Position numbers and translations under genes: made by a program. Source: Ga0077527 sp964486865 (GTDB lineage: Bacteria > Pseudomonadota > Gammaproteobacteria > Burkholderiales > SG8-41). Taken from it: a stretch of DNA of 64,000 nt. A model generated the notes under the pieces. It saw nothing but the letters and a program-made list of their open reading frames with translations, was not told where the DNA came from and did no database searches. The DNA is taken from NCBI GenBank assembly GCA_964486865.1, contig CAZAOZ010000010.1, positions 10,196-74,195 on the forward strand, given 5' to 3'. This document shows, piece by piece, positions 52,848 through 61,722 of this stretch (positions are counted from its first letter, which is position 1; every line of letters starts with the position of its first letter).

Positions 52848-53465
52848 TTACCTCACATTCCGCAATACGGTGCCGAGGCCCTGCAGATAGGCCACCAGGG
52901 CATCCATTTCCGTCCTGCCCTTGACCGCTGCCGCGGCTCCGGCAACGTCCTCTTCGCTGTACGGTACTCCGAGCAGACGCAGCGCGCGCAGCTTCGCCGG
53001 CATGATGTCCGCATCGACCTGGGCCGAGTTGAGCCATGCATAGCCCGGCATGTTCGATTCCGGCACCAGATCGCGGGGATTGGTCAGATGCACGCGATGC
53101 CAGTCATCGGAATAGCGGCCGCCGACCCGCGCCAGGTCCGGCCCGGTACGCTTGCTGCCCCACAGGAACGGATGGTCATAGACGAATTCGCCCGCTACCG
53201 AATAATGTCCATAACGCTCAGTCTCGGCGCGAAACGGCCGGATCATCTGCGAATGGCAGTTGTAGCAGCCTTCGCGGATGTAGATGTCGCGCCCGGACAG
53301 TTGCAGCGGCGTGTACGGCTTCAGCCCGCTGACCGGCTGCGTGGTCGATTTCTGGAAAAACAACGGCACGATCTCGACCAGACCGCCGAAGCTGATCGCC
53401 AGGATCACCAGCGCGACGAGCAGGCCCAGATTCTTTTCGATAATTGCATGGCCCGAACTATCCAT
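52848..53465 (-). CDS. ccoO: cbb3 oxidase monoheme subunit
   Basis: This 205-aa subunit has an N-terminal anchor (LLVALVILAISFGGLVEIVP) and one heme c site in GCYNCHSQMIRPF. The downstream Met in ESNMPGYAW is a heme ligand. It passes electrons from CcoP to CcoN. ccoN lies 53 bp upstream. Confidence 0.95.
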   Translation of the reverse strand: MDSSGHAIIEKNLGLLVALVILAISFGGLVEIVPLFFQKSTTQPVSGLKPYTPLQLSGRDIYIREGCYNCHSQMIRPFRAETERYGHYSVAGEFVYDHPFLWGSKRTGPDLARVGGRYSDDWHRVHLTNPRDLVPESNMPGYAWLNSAQVDADIMPAKLRALRLLGVPYSEEDVAGAAAAVKGRTEMDALVAYLQGLGTVLRNVR

Positions 53466-53518
53466 ACAGGCTCCCGATTTCTAAAATATGTTTAAAATCA
53501 ACATGTCATATTGACACT

Positions 53519-54943
53519 TCAGGTGTGCGCCCCAGCCACGGCGGGTATCGGCGCATCTACCGGCCGCTGCCCGACGACGGTCTTGTACACGTTCCAGGCC
53601 ATGATCAGCATCCCGGAGAAATACAGTACGCCGCCGAGCAGCCGCACCGCGTAGTAGGGATAGGTGGCCTTCACCGATTCAACGAAGGCATAAGTCAGCG
53701 TGCCGTCAGGATTCACCGCGCGCCACATCAAACCCTGCATGACACCGGCAATCCACATGGCCGCGATATAGAGCACGATGCCGATGGTCGCCACCCAGAA
53801 ATGCAGCGTCACCAGCTTCATGCTGTGCATCTCGATACGTCCGTAGAGGCGCGGAATCAGGTAATAGAGGCTGCCGATCGACACCATGCCGACCCAGCCC
53901 AGCGCGCCGCTGTGCACATGGCCGATGGTCCAGTCGGTGAAATGCGACAGCGCATTCACCGTCTTGATCGACATCATCGGCCCCTCGAAGGTTGACATGC
54001 CATAGAACGACAGCGACACGACGAGGAACTTCAGGATGGGATCGGTGCGCAGTTTATGCCAGGCGCCCGACAGCGTCATGATGCCGTTGATCATGCCGCC
54101 CCACGACGGCGCCAGCAGCACCAGCGAAAACAGCATGCCGATCGATTGCGCCCAGTCCGGCAGCGCGGTGTAATGCAGGTGGTGGGGCCCCGCCCACATG
54201 TAGGTAAAAATCAGCGTCCAGAAATGCACCACCGACAACCGGTAGGAGTACACCGGACGGCCGGCCTGCTTCGGGATGAAGTAATACATCATGCCCAGAA
54301 ACCCCGCGGTCAGGAAAAAACCGACCGCGTTGTGGCCATACCACCACTGCACCATCGCATCCTGCACGCCGGCATAGGCCGAGTACGATTTGGTCAGGCT
54401 GACCGGAACCGCCGCGCTGTTGACCAGATGCAGCACCGCCACCGTCAGGATAAACGCCCCGAAAAACCAGTTGGCAACATAGATATGCGGTGTCTTGCGC
54501 CTGGCCATGGTGCCGAAAAACACCACCGCATAGGACACCCACACCAGCGTAATCAGGATGTCGATCGGCCATTCGAGTTCGGCATACTCCTTGGAACTGG
54601 TATAGCCGAGCGGCAACGTCACGGCCGCCAGCACGATGACCGCCTGCCAGCCCCAGAACGTGAATGCCGCCAGGGCGTCGCCGAACAGGCGGACATGGCA
54701 GGTGCGCTGCACCACGTAATACGAGGTGGCGAACAGCGCCGATCCGCCAAAGGCAAAAATCACCGCATTGGTATGCAGCGGCCGCAGCCGCCCGTAGGAC
54801 AGCCAGGGCGCCAGGTTGAGTTCGGGCCAGATCAGCTGGGCGGCGATGAAAACCCCCACCAGCATGCCGACGATGCCCCAGACCACGGTCATGATCGCAA
54901 ACTGCCGGACCACCGTGTAGTTATAGGTCGATTGCACCTGCAT
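53519..54943 (-). CDS. ccoN: cbb3 oxidase catalytic subunit
   Basis: This 474-aa heme-copper oxidase subunit of the C family reduces O2 with high affinity at the inner membrane. Conserved His ligands are visible in RPLHTNAVIF, in QWWYGHNAVGFF for CuB, in GPHHLHYTALPDW and in DWTIGHVHSGALGW near the end. The ATG has a GGGGAG site. It is the first gene of ccoNOQPGH, with a perfect FNR box 60 bp upstream. Confidence 0.96.
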   Translation of the reverse strand: MQVQSTYNYTVVRQFAIMTVVWGIVGMLVGVFIAAQLIWPELNLAPWLSYGRLRPLHTNAVIFAFGGSALFATSYYVVQRTCHVRLFGDALAAFTFWGWQAVIVLAAVTLPLGYTSSKEYAELEWPIDILITLVWVSYAVVFFGTMARRKTPHIYVANWFFGAFILTVAVLHLVNSAAVPVSLTKSYSAYAGVQDAMVQWWYGHNAVGFFLTAGFLGMMYYFIPKQAGRPVYSYRLSVVHFWTLIFTYMWAGPHHLHYTALPDWAQSIGMLFSLVLLAPSWGGMINGIMTLSGAWHKLRTDPILKFLVVSLSFYGMSTFEGPMMSIKTVNALSHFTDWTIGHVHSGALGWVGMVSIGSLYYLIPRLYGRIEMHSMKLVTLHFWVATIGIVLYIAAMWIAGVMQGLMWRAVNPDGTLTYAFVESVKATYPYYAVRLLGGVLYFSGMLIMAWNVYKTVVGQRPVDAPIPAVAGAHT

Positions 54944-55002
54944 GACATCTCCCCGCCGGATTGATCACGGGCAAAGAATAGTCAACGCTTTGGAGTGCCG
55001 GT

Positions 55003-55016
55003 TTGATCTACATCAA
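55003..55016. promoter_or_regulatory. FNR box between ccoN and a USP gene
   Basis: TTGATCTACATCAA is a perfect consensus site. It is centred about 66 bp before ccoN (reverse) and 90 bp before the USP gene (forward), so either or both may be activated in low oxygen. Confidence 0.75.
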
Positions 55017-55098
55017 ACTGCGGTCGCGTGATTCGCACTAACGTGACCATATATTCCCGAAGCCCCGCGAGGGTCCAATCACACTGAGGAGAGCAGCC

Positions 55099-55542
55099 AT
55101 GTTCCGCAATATTATGGTTCCCACTGACGGCTCGGCGCTTTCGCGCAAAGCCGTAAAAAAGGCCGTGGCACTGGCAAAGGCAACCGGCGCCCGCATCACG
55201 GGATTTCATGTCGCGCCGGGGTATAACTTCAACGTTTACGCGGAATACATCCCGCCTGATTTCATTGCGCCCAGGGATTTTGAAGCGCGAGCCAAAAAGG
55301 TGGCGGCGCGCCACCTGGAGCCGATCAAAAAAGAATGCGCCGCCAGCGGCGTGTCCTGCGCCACTTACCACGTGTGCAGTGATTTTCCTGCCGATGCCAT
55401 CGTCAAGACGGCCAAAAAATACAAATGTGACCTGATTGCCATGGCCTCCCATGGCCGCAGCGGCCTGCCCAAGCTGCTCATCGGCAGCGAAACGCAGAAA
55501 GTGCTCGCAAACACGACCATCCCCGTCCTGGTTCTGCGCTAG
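55099..55542 (+). CDS. Universal stress protein
   Basis: This 147-aa UspA-family protein starts MFRNIMVPTDGSALSRKAV and ends with the ATP-binding motif GRSGLPKLLIGSETQKVL. The ATG has a GAGGAGAG site. An FNR box upstream shared with ccoN suggests induction under low oxygen. Confidence 0.9.
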   Translation: MFRNIMVPTDGSALSRKAVKKAVALAKATGARITGFHVAPGYNFNVYAEYIPPDFIAPRDFEARAKKVAARHLEPIKKECAASGVSCATYHVCSDFPADAIVKTAKKYKCDLIAMASHGRSGLPKLLIGSETQKVLANTTIPVLVLR

Positions 55543-55636
55543 CCATCGCCATCGACCTGCTTCCGGAAGAAAAACTGCGTGCGGCTTTCCGGGATTGCCG
55601 GATCCATGTCCAACCCATCAGCATAAAGCGCAAATA

Positions 55637-56599
55637 ATGAGCCAATCCACGATCACCGAGCGTATCGACAACATCACCCGCGTGCCGCCCGAATACTGCC
55701 ACGCAAAACCGCCGGCGCCGAAAAGCGTGAAGATTGAAATCTCGCCGCGCTGCAACTACCGCTGCGGCTTTTGCGCGCTGCGCACGCGCGAAGTTCAGCC
55801 GAAATGGGACATGGATTTCAACCTGTTCAAGCGCATTACCCGGGAAATGCGCGATGCCGGTGTCGAGGAAGTCGGGATGTTCTATCTCGGCGAATCCTTC
55901 ATGAACCCGCGGCTGCTGGTGGATTGCATCGCATACGCAAAGCAGGATCTCGGTTTTCCCTACGTCTTCCTGACCTCGAATGCCTCGATGGCTTTCCCCG
56001 AAGCCGTCGAGGCCTGCATGAAAGCAGGCCTGGATTCCCTGAAATGGTCGATGAACGCTGCCGACGAAAAGCAGTTCGAGGCCATCATGGGCGTATCCGG
56101 CCGGCTGTTCCGGCACGCGCTGGAAAACGTCAAATCAGCCTGGGAAGTGCGCAAGCGCGGCGGCCACAAGACCGGCCTGTATGCCTCATCCATACGCTAC
56201 GACGGCGAACAGCAGGAGAAAATGGAGAAACTGCTCGACGCCAGCGTGCGCCCGTACGTCGATGAGCACTATTGGCTGCCGCTGTATTCCATGGGCGCCT
56301 TCGCCACCCAGCGCGAAGAACAACTGGGATACCGCCCCACCGCCGGCAACCAGGGACGCATCGGCGCGCTGCGCGAACCGCTGCCCTGCTGGTCGGCATT
56401 TACCGAAGGCCACGTCACCGCCGAAGGCAAACTGTCCGCATGCTGCTTTGATGCCACCGCCAACTGGACGATGGGCGATCTGACGAATGTATCGTTCATG
56501 GATGCGTGGAATTCAGAAAAATTCGCGCAATTGCGCGCGGCGCATCTCAAACGCGATGTGCGCGGCACCGTCTGCGAAAACTGCATCGCCTACGGTTGA
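55637..56599 (+). CDS. Radical SAM protein with C-terminal Cys cluster
   Basis: This 320-aa protein has the radical SAM site CNYRCGFCALR near residue 38, an intermediate GMFYLGESFMNPRLLVD, and a C-terminal Cys set (CWSAF, CCFDA, CENC) typical of SPASM-like auxiliary clusters. Such enzymes modify peptides or small metabolites. The closest type and substrate cannot be told from sequence. It lies ahead of a DNR-like regulator gene on the same strand, 6 bp apart, suggesting co-transcription. Confidence 0.75.
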   Translation: MSQSTITERIDNITRVPPEYCHAKPPAPKSVKIEISPRCNYRCGFCALRTREVQPKWDMDFNLFKRITREMRDAGVEEVGMFYLGESFMNPRLLVDCIAYAKQDLGFPYVFLTSNASMAFPEAVEACMKAGLDSLKWSMNAADEKQFEAIMGVSGRLFRHALENVKSAWEVRKRGGHKTGLYASSIRYDGEQQEKMEKLLDASVRPYVDEHYWLPLYSMGAFATQREEQLGYRPTAGNQGRIGALREPLPCWSAFTEGHVTAEGKLSACCFDATANWTMGDLTNVSFMDAWNSEKFAQLRAAHLKRDVRGTVCENCIAYG

Positions 56600-56605
56600 A
56601 AACCA

Positions 56606-57328
56606 GTGCATCCGTCTCAATCCACGCATTCGATGATCGGGAAAGGCAGTTCGCCCGGGGCGGCAACGTTTCTCGCCGACCTCCCGCTGTTCCAGGATCT
56701 TGGTCACGATGAAATCAGGCGCATTGCCGCAGGGACACAGCAAATCGATGTGCCGCGCGGCACCGTGCTGTTCCACCGCGGCCAGTCATGCACGGGCTTT
56801 CACATCATCATCCGCGGCCAGATCAAACTGTCCCTGCAGACTTCCCAGGGCAACGAAAAAGTCATCGACATACTCGACGCGCGGCAAAGCTTCGGCGAAG
56901 CAATGATGTTTCTGGAAAAACCGTACATGGCGACTGCGGAAGCGCTCGCCGATACCAGGCTGCTGCATGTTACGCGCGCAGCCGTCTTTGCCGGACTCGA
57001 TCGCGATCCGCAGCTGGCGCGCCGGATCATCACCAGCCTGAGCATGCGCCTGCACCACCTGCTCTGCGATCTGGAATCATATACCCTGCAATCCGCAACG
57101 CAGCGCGCAATCGGTTACCTGCTGAACCTGATCGACGGCCCCGTTGAAGGCGACGCGCAGATAGAACTGCCCGCGAAAAAAAGCATCATCGCCTCCCGCC
57201 TGAATCTCACCCAGGAACATTTTTCAAGAGTGCTGCACCAGTTGATGAAAGCGGGCCTGATCGAGGTCAGCGGGCGTGAAATCCGCATTCCCGACGTGGG
57301 ACGGCTGCGCACTCACGGAGCCGGCTGA
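56606..57328 (+). CDS. CRP/FNR-family regulator, DNR/NNR-like (second copy)
   Basis: This 240-aa regulator has a sensor domain with VLFHRGQSCTGFHIIIRGQIK and an HTH with ASRLNLTQEHFSRVLHQL, nearly identical in the recognition helix to the regulator at 37971. It also lacks an N-terminal cluster Cys set. The GTG at 56606 is open; an ATG at 56633 is the alternative and neither has a clear ribosome-binding site. A role in nitrate/NO response is suggested by the nearby nar and nnrS genes. Confidence 0.82.
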   Translation: MHPSQSTHSMIGKGSSPGAATFLADLPLFQDLGHDEIRRIAAGTQQIDVPRGTVLFHRGQSCTGFHIIIRGQIKLSLQTSQGNEKVIDILDARQSFGEAMMFLEKPYMATAEALADTRLLHVTRAAVFAGLDRDPQLARRIITSLSMRLHHLLCDLESYTLQSATQRAIGYLLNLIDGPVEGDAQIELPAKKSIIASRLNLTQEHFSRVLHQLMKAGLIEVSGREIRIPDVGRLRTHGAG

Positions 57329-57423
57329 GATGCGCCGCCGCGGCCGCTGCAGCGGATTTTTCATGCTCATCAAAGACTTCCTGACACAGGATTCCATGAA
57401 ATTTTCATATATTCATACGACAC

Positions 57424-58635
57424 ATGCCCACGCTTGACGCTCTGACCCCGGGTCCGCGCACACTCCCTTTGTGGCGCCTCAAAAACCGGGCGCTGCTGCC
57501 CGTCGTCCAGGGCGGCATGGGCATAGGCGTCTCGGCACACCGGCTGGCCGGCACGGTCGCCAGGCTCGGTGCGACGGGAACGATATCCAGCGTCGATCTG
57601 CGCCATCATCATCCCGATCTGCTCGCCAAAACCGAGGGCAGCCAGGACAAGGCCGCAATCGACCAAGCCAATCTCGTTGCGCTGGACCGGGAGATCAGGA
57701 GCGCCCTCGCCCTCTCGCAGGGCCACGGTGCCATTGCCGTTAACATCATGAAGGCCGTAGGCGCGCACGCCGCCTACGTGCGCCAGTCCTGCGAGAGCGG
57801 CGCGCACGCCATCGTGATGGGGGCGGGGCTGCCGCTGGACCTTCCCGACATGACGAAGGATTTCCCCGGCATCGCACTGATCCCGATTCTTTCCGATGTG
57901 CGCGGCACCGCCATCGTTCTCAAAAAATGGCTGCGCAAGAAATGCCTGCCCGACGCCGTTGTCATCGAACACCCGCGCTACGCCGGCGGCCACCTCGGCG
58001 CCACGCGCCCAGAGGAGATCAATGACCCGCGCTTCGACTTTGAAGCAGTGCTGACGGGCATCTTCAATATATTCAAAGAGCTGGGCATCGAACGCGAGCG
58101 CATCCCGCTGATCCCCGCCGGGGGCATCAACACTCACGAAAAAGTGCGCGGTCTGCTCGAGCTGGGCGCGGCCGCAGTGCAGATCGGCACGCCATTTGCC
58201 GTCACCGTCGAAGGTGACGCCCACCCTGAATTCAAACGGGTGCTGGCGGAAGCCAAACCTGAAGACATCGTCACTTTCATGAGCGTCGCCGGCCTGCCGG
58301 CACGCGCCGTGCTGACTCCCTGGCTGAAAAACTATCTGCGCCGCGAGAAATCACTGCAGGCGCATGCCAAAGCCGACCCGCGCCGCTGCGTGCCGGGATT
58401 CGAATGCCTCACGGTCTGCGGACTGCGCGACGGCATCGCCAGCGTCGGCCAGTTCTGTATCGACATGCGGCTGGCGTTCGCGCTCAAAGGTGATGTCAAA
58501 AAAGGCCTGTTTTTCCGCGGCAGCGAAAGCCTGCCGTTCGGCAGCGCGATCCGGCCGGTGGCGGAGCTGCTCGATTATCTGCTGACCGGAAAAATGCCGG
58601 ATTCCGGCACGGCCCCGGCGGCGGGCCTGGCATAG
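57424..58635 (+). CDS. Nitronate monooxygenase family protein
   Basis: This 403-aa FMN-dependent TIM-barrel enzyme starts with the active region LLPVVQGGMGIGVSAHRLAG. The FMN-binding motifs IPAGGINTHEKVRGLLELGA and GAAAVQIGTPFAVTVE are visible. The family oxidises nitronates, but many members have other roles. The C-terminal third has several Cys (RRCVPGFECLTVCGLRDG) not typical of the short family. It converges with the carbonic anhydrase gene. Confidence 0.85.
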   Translation: MPTLDALTPGPRTLPLWRLKNRALLPVVQGGMGIGVSAHRLAGTVARLGATGTISSVDLRHHHPDLLAKTEGSQDKAAIDQANLVALDREIRSALALSQGHGAIAVNIMKAVGAHAAYVRQSCESGAHAIVMGAGLPLDLPDMTKDFPGIALIPILSDVRGTAIVLKKWLRKKCLPDAVVIEHPRYAGGHLGATRPEEINDPRFDFEAVLTGIFNIFKELGIERERIPLIPAGGINTHEKVRGLLELGAAAVQIGTPFAVTVEGDAHPEFKRVLAEAKPEDIVTFMSVAGLPARAVLTPWLKNYLRREKSLQAHAKADPRRCVPGFECLTVCGLRDGIASVGQFCIDMRLAFALKGDVKKGLFFRGSESLPFGSAIRPVAELLDYLLTGKMPDSGTAPAAGLA

Positions 58636-58671
58636 TCGATCTGCGAGTTCCGGCAAAAACGCCCCGGAATT

Positions 58672-59334
58672 TCACGGCAGGAGATTTACACCGGAAAGCG
58701 GATCATTCGTTCGCGCTGCCTCGATGGCCGCGTCGAACGCCTCGAACCGCCCGCTCTCGACATTGAGCACCAGTACCTTGCCCTCTTCTATCAGGTAGTG
58801 CCAGCCGCGCAGATACAGATCACCGGCCTCGACGCGCCGCCGCACCATGGGATAGTCCATCAGGCGTTCGAGTTGCAGCGCCACCGCGCGCTGTTCGGTG
58901 CGGCGCAGCGCCTCTTCCGACAGCATCACGGGCAGCACGGCGTCTTGCGCAAGTTCCAGCCACTTCGTCATATGCCGCGCCTCGGCAGGCGGCCCGGTGT
59001 ACAGGGCGCGGATTGCGCCGCAATGGCTGTGGCCGCAGACAATGATTTCGCGCACGCCAAGACTGAGTACCGCGAACTCGATCGCTGCCGCCGTGCCGTG
59101 ATAGCCATGGGACGCATCGAACGGCGGCACAAGACTGCCGACATTGCGCACGACAAACAGCTCTCCCGGGCCGCTGTCCATCAGCAGGTGGGGCACCACG
59201 CGCGAGTCCGAGCAGCCGATGAAGAGCACCGTCGGATGCTGCCCCTGCTCCACCAGGTCCTGGAATTGACGCCTGAGCTGTGGAAAATAACGGGTTTGAA
59301 AGCGTCGCAGGCGGCTGATGATATGGTCAGGCAT
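58672..59334 (-). CDS. Beta-class carbonic anhydrase
   Basis: This 220-aa zinc enzyme interconverts CO2 and bicarbonate. Metal and active-site residues are visible in FIGCSDSRVVPHLL and in VCGHSHCGAIRAL. The ATG at 59334 begins MPDHIISRLRRFQTRYFPQ and lies 13 bp after nnrS, suggesting the same operon. The frame extends upstream within nnrS without support. Confidence 0.9.
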   Translation of the reverse strand: MPDHIISRLRRFQTRYFPQLRRQFQDLVEQGQHPTVLFIGCSDSRVVPHLLMDSGPGELFVVRNVGSLVPPFDASHGYHGTAAAIEFAVLSLGVREIIVCGHSHCGAIRALYTGPPAEARHMTKWLELAQDAVLPVMLSEEALRRTEQRAVALQLERLMDYPMVRRRVEAGDLYLRGWHYLIEEGKVLVLNVESGRFEAFDAAIEAARTNDPLSGVNLLP

Positions 59335-59347
59335 AGTCGCTTCCCGA

Positions 59348-60499
59348 TCAGCCCGGCTTGCCGTCCAACCGCGGCCGCGACAGCACCGGCCAGTAACGGA
59401 CGGCATAAATGCCGAAAGCGGCGGACCAGAGCACGCCGGACAGCTGAATGCCCGGCAGATACAGCGTCGCAGCAATCATGCCGCTGAAAACACGCACGAT
59501 TGCCGCTGCCTGCACCAGCAGAAAACATGCCGATTCCCAGTGGTCCGCCACCAGCGGCCGCGCCGTATGCCCGCGCGCAGTGCGGGTCATCATGCCGAGT
59601 GTCAGTCCGCCGATCGCACCCGCGGTCAGCGCATGGATGGAATAGGAATCAGCGAGTCCCGTCGCCCCGGACAGTGCGCGCAGCGCGAGATGCACGACGA
59701 TCCAGGCATAGGCCGCATGCAGTATCCACACCAGCGGCACTGCGAGGACCCGCCAGGGTCGCCAGAGATACAGGCGCACGCCATGCGCGATTGCTCCGGT
59801 CAGCGCGACCAGCGCAACAGCCGCGGCCGGCAACTGCAAAAGGTCGGCGAGAAACAGCAGCAATACCGACCCCAGCGCCGCTTTTTCCACCAGCGCATGG
59901 CGCATCGCACCCGCACCGGGCACGCCATTATTGGTAAACATCGGAATGACCCGCCCGCCCATCACCGCCATGATAAACAGCATCACATCGAGCCCCAGCT
60001 GCAGCCCCAGCCGCGGCGGGAGCTCAAAAATCCCCTGCAGCGCAAGGTGCAGCGCAGCGATCAGCGCCCCCATCAGCACGAGCAGGCCGACGAAAAAATA
60101 ATTGCGGACATTATGCGCGCGCAGCAACGGAACGGCGATCGCCGCGGCGAGGGCGACGGGAAATGCCGCGTTCACGATGGCAGCCGGCATGGCCAGCGGC
60201 GTCAGGACCAGCACCCGGCCGGCCACCCACAGCGCCGCCAGCGCCATCAGGGGAGCGCCGACCGGCGTCGGCTGCCCGGTCCAGGCGCGCACGGCGGTCA
60301 GCAGAAAGCCGGCCACGACCGCCAGCGTGTACCCGAACAGCATTTCATGGCCATGCCAGTGCGGGCCTTGCAGGTAGGCGAACGGCAGCAGTCCCGAATA
60401 CTGCGCCGCCCACAGCAGCACGCTGGACGCGCTGAATACGCCGGCCAGCAGGTAGAACGGGCGGAAACCCAGATTCCACAACGCAAAACCGGACATCAT
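59348..60499 (-). CDS. nnrS: NnrS-family heme-copper membrane protein
   Basis: This 383-aa polytopic membrane protein has about ten to twelve hydrophobic segments. It carries the family motifs FRPFYLLAGVF at the start and HWHGHEMLFGYTLAVVAGFL, which include potential heme/copper His ligands. NnrS is linked to NO stress tolerance and accompanies denitrification genes. Here it follows the narHJI genes on the same strand. Confidence 0.9.
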   Translation of the reverse strand: MMSGFALWNLGFRPFYLLAGVFSASSVLLWAAQYSGLLPFAYLQGPHWHGHEMLFGYTLAVVAGFLLTAVRAWTGQPTPVGAPLMALAALWVAGRVLVLTPLAMPAAIVNAAFPVALAAAIAVPLLRAHNVRNYFFVGLLVLMGALIAALHLALQGIFELPPRLGLQLGLDVMLFIMAVMGGRVIPMFTNNGVPGAGAMRHALVEKAALGSVLLLFLADLLQLPAAAVALVALTGAIAHGVRLYLWRPWRVLAVPLVWILHAAYAWIVVHLALRALSGATGLADSYSIHALTAGAIGGLTLGMMTRTARGHTARPLVADHWESACFLLVQAAAIVRVFSGMIAATLYLPGIQLSGVLWSAAFGIYAVRYWPVLSRPRLDGKPG

Positions 60500-60505
60500 C
60501 CGGCC

Positions 60506-60913
60506 TCAGCCGATCAGCACAGGCTGGCCCAGCCGGTCGAATGGCATGAACGATCCGAATGAACCGACCCTGATGGCCTCGGTCATCTGTTCCAGCGACC
60601 GGTCGATTTCCGCGCCCGTAGGCGCACAGCCGCCACGCCCGGACAGGGCCGCCACAAACACAATGGCCCAGTCGCGCCCGAACTGGCGCGACTCCTCCAC
60701 CAGCGCAGCGAACGTACCGAGTTCTTCGGGTTTCCTGTCCACGGACATCAGCGGCACCAGCGCACCGCCCTGCCCTGCGTGAAAGTCCGCGCGTTGTTCG
60801 GGTGTGCTGTCATCCGGCAGCTCGACATCGGCAAAAACGAACAGCAGCCGCTGCGGCTCGGGCTGCTCCAGCGCAGCGCGCAGCAGATCGTCAAAACCGG
60901 AAATGTTCATCAT
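60506..60913 (-). CDS. Conserved hypothetical protein of nar operon
   Basis: This 135-aa protein (MMNISGFDDLLRAALEQPEPQ onward) is acidic and has no signal peptide or membrane segment. Related proteins occur beside betaproteobacterial narGHJI and are sometimes named for an unrelated ribonucleotide reductase. I cannot assign a function. The start overlaps the stop of the PPIase gene. Confidence 0.7.
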   Translation of the reverse strand: MMNISGFDDLLRAALEQPEPQRLLFVFADVELPDDSTPEQRADFHAGQGGALVPLMSVDRKPEELGTFAALVEESRQFGRDWAIVFVAALSGRGGCAPTGAEIDRSLEQMTEAIRVGSFGSFMPFDRLGQPVLIG

Positions 60914-61701
60914 TACTGCAGCAGCGGCGTGTCCGCCGCATCGAGATCCACGCCCTCCACCGCGGCATTTCCGGCCAGCAGCAGCAGGTATTGCCGCAAC
61001 GCCGTTACAAAAGCCTGCTGACGCAGCGAATTCTCCACCGCGCCGCGCACCGATTCGAATGACTGCACCACGCCGGGCTCGCGCTCCAGCACCTCGACCA
61101 CATGCAGCCCGAAGCGGCTGTGCACCAGGCGCGGCAGCACGCCCACTTCGACATGACCGAACAGTTCGCGGGCAAACTCGGGGGCGCAGTCTCCGGCTTC
61201 AAGCCAGCCCAGATCACCGCCGTCGGCGCCACTCGGGCAGTTGGACCACCGGCGCGCCGCCTCGGCAAAGCAGTCGGCGGCCTGGCCGTCGTGGCAGCGC
61301 ACGTCCAGAAAAACGGGTTCCGCCTGCTTGCGCAGGGCGGTCACATCCACGCCGGGAGTAACCGCAAACAGGATGTGCCGGGCGCGCACGCGCTCACCTT
61401 TGCGATAGCTGCTCTCATGCGCAGCGTAGTAGCGGCGGCAATCCGCGTCGGACGGCTCGGGCACCGCAAGATTCCGCTCCAGCAGCACTTCAATCGCGTC
61501 CGATGCCGCCGCGCTGATCACGCTGTCCCCGGCAGCACTGTCGCTTGTGTCGAGCAGCCCGGCGGCCTGTGCGGCCTGCCGCAGCAATTCGGTGCAGGCA
61601 CGCTGGCGCAGTTCTTCCGCGGATACCGCTTCGCCGCGCGCATTCAGCGCCACGCCGTTGACGCGCGCTACGGGATGGGCAACACCGGCTTCCGCAATCA
61701 T
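60913..61701 (-). CDS. Parvulin-type peptidyl-prolyl isomerase (NifM/PpiC-like)
   Basis: This 262-aa protein has an N-terminal helical region and a C-terminal rotamase domain with VRARHILFAVTP, GGDLGWLEAGDCAPEFARELF and SRFGLHVVEVLER. It has no signal peptide, so it is probably cytoplasmic. It lies between narI and the acidic hypothetical gene. PpiC-like genes are frequent in nar operons, where they may help fold the nitrate reductase. Confidence 0.85.
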   Translation of the reverse strand: MIAEAGVAHPVARVNGVALNARGEAVSAEELRQRACTELLRQAAQAAGLLDTSDSAAGDSVISAAASDAIEVLLERNLAVPEPSDADCRRYYAAHESSYRKGERVRARHILFAVTPGVDVTALRKQAEPVFLDVRCHDGQAADCFAEAARRWSNCPSGADGGDLGWLEAGDCAPEFARELFGHVEVGVLPRLVHSRFGLHVVEVLEREPGVVQSFESVRGAVENSLRQQAFVTALRQYLLLLAGNAAVEGVDLDAADTPLLQ

Positions 61702-61722
61702 GATGGGTTTCCCGGCAATCGC

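Noticed and set aside
50206..52890. Very long forward-strand open frame opposite ccoGP
   Set aside because: It is antisense to clear ccoG/ccoP genes and has no recognisable domain.
57344..57355. CCGCTGCAGCGG plus T-run as a terminator after the DNR-like gene
   Set aside because: The palindrome leaves only about four base pairs around a tetraloop, too weak to claim.
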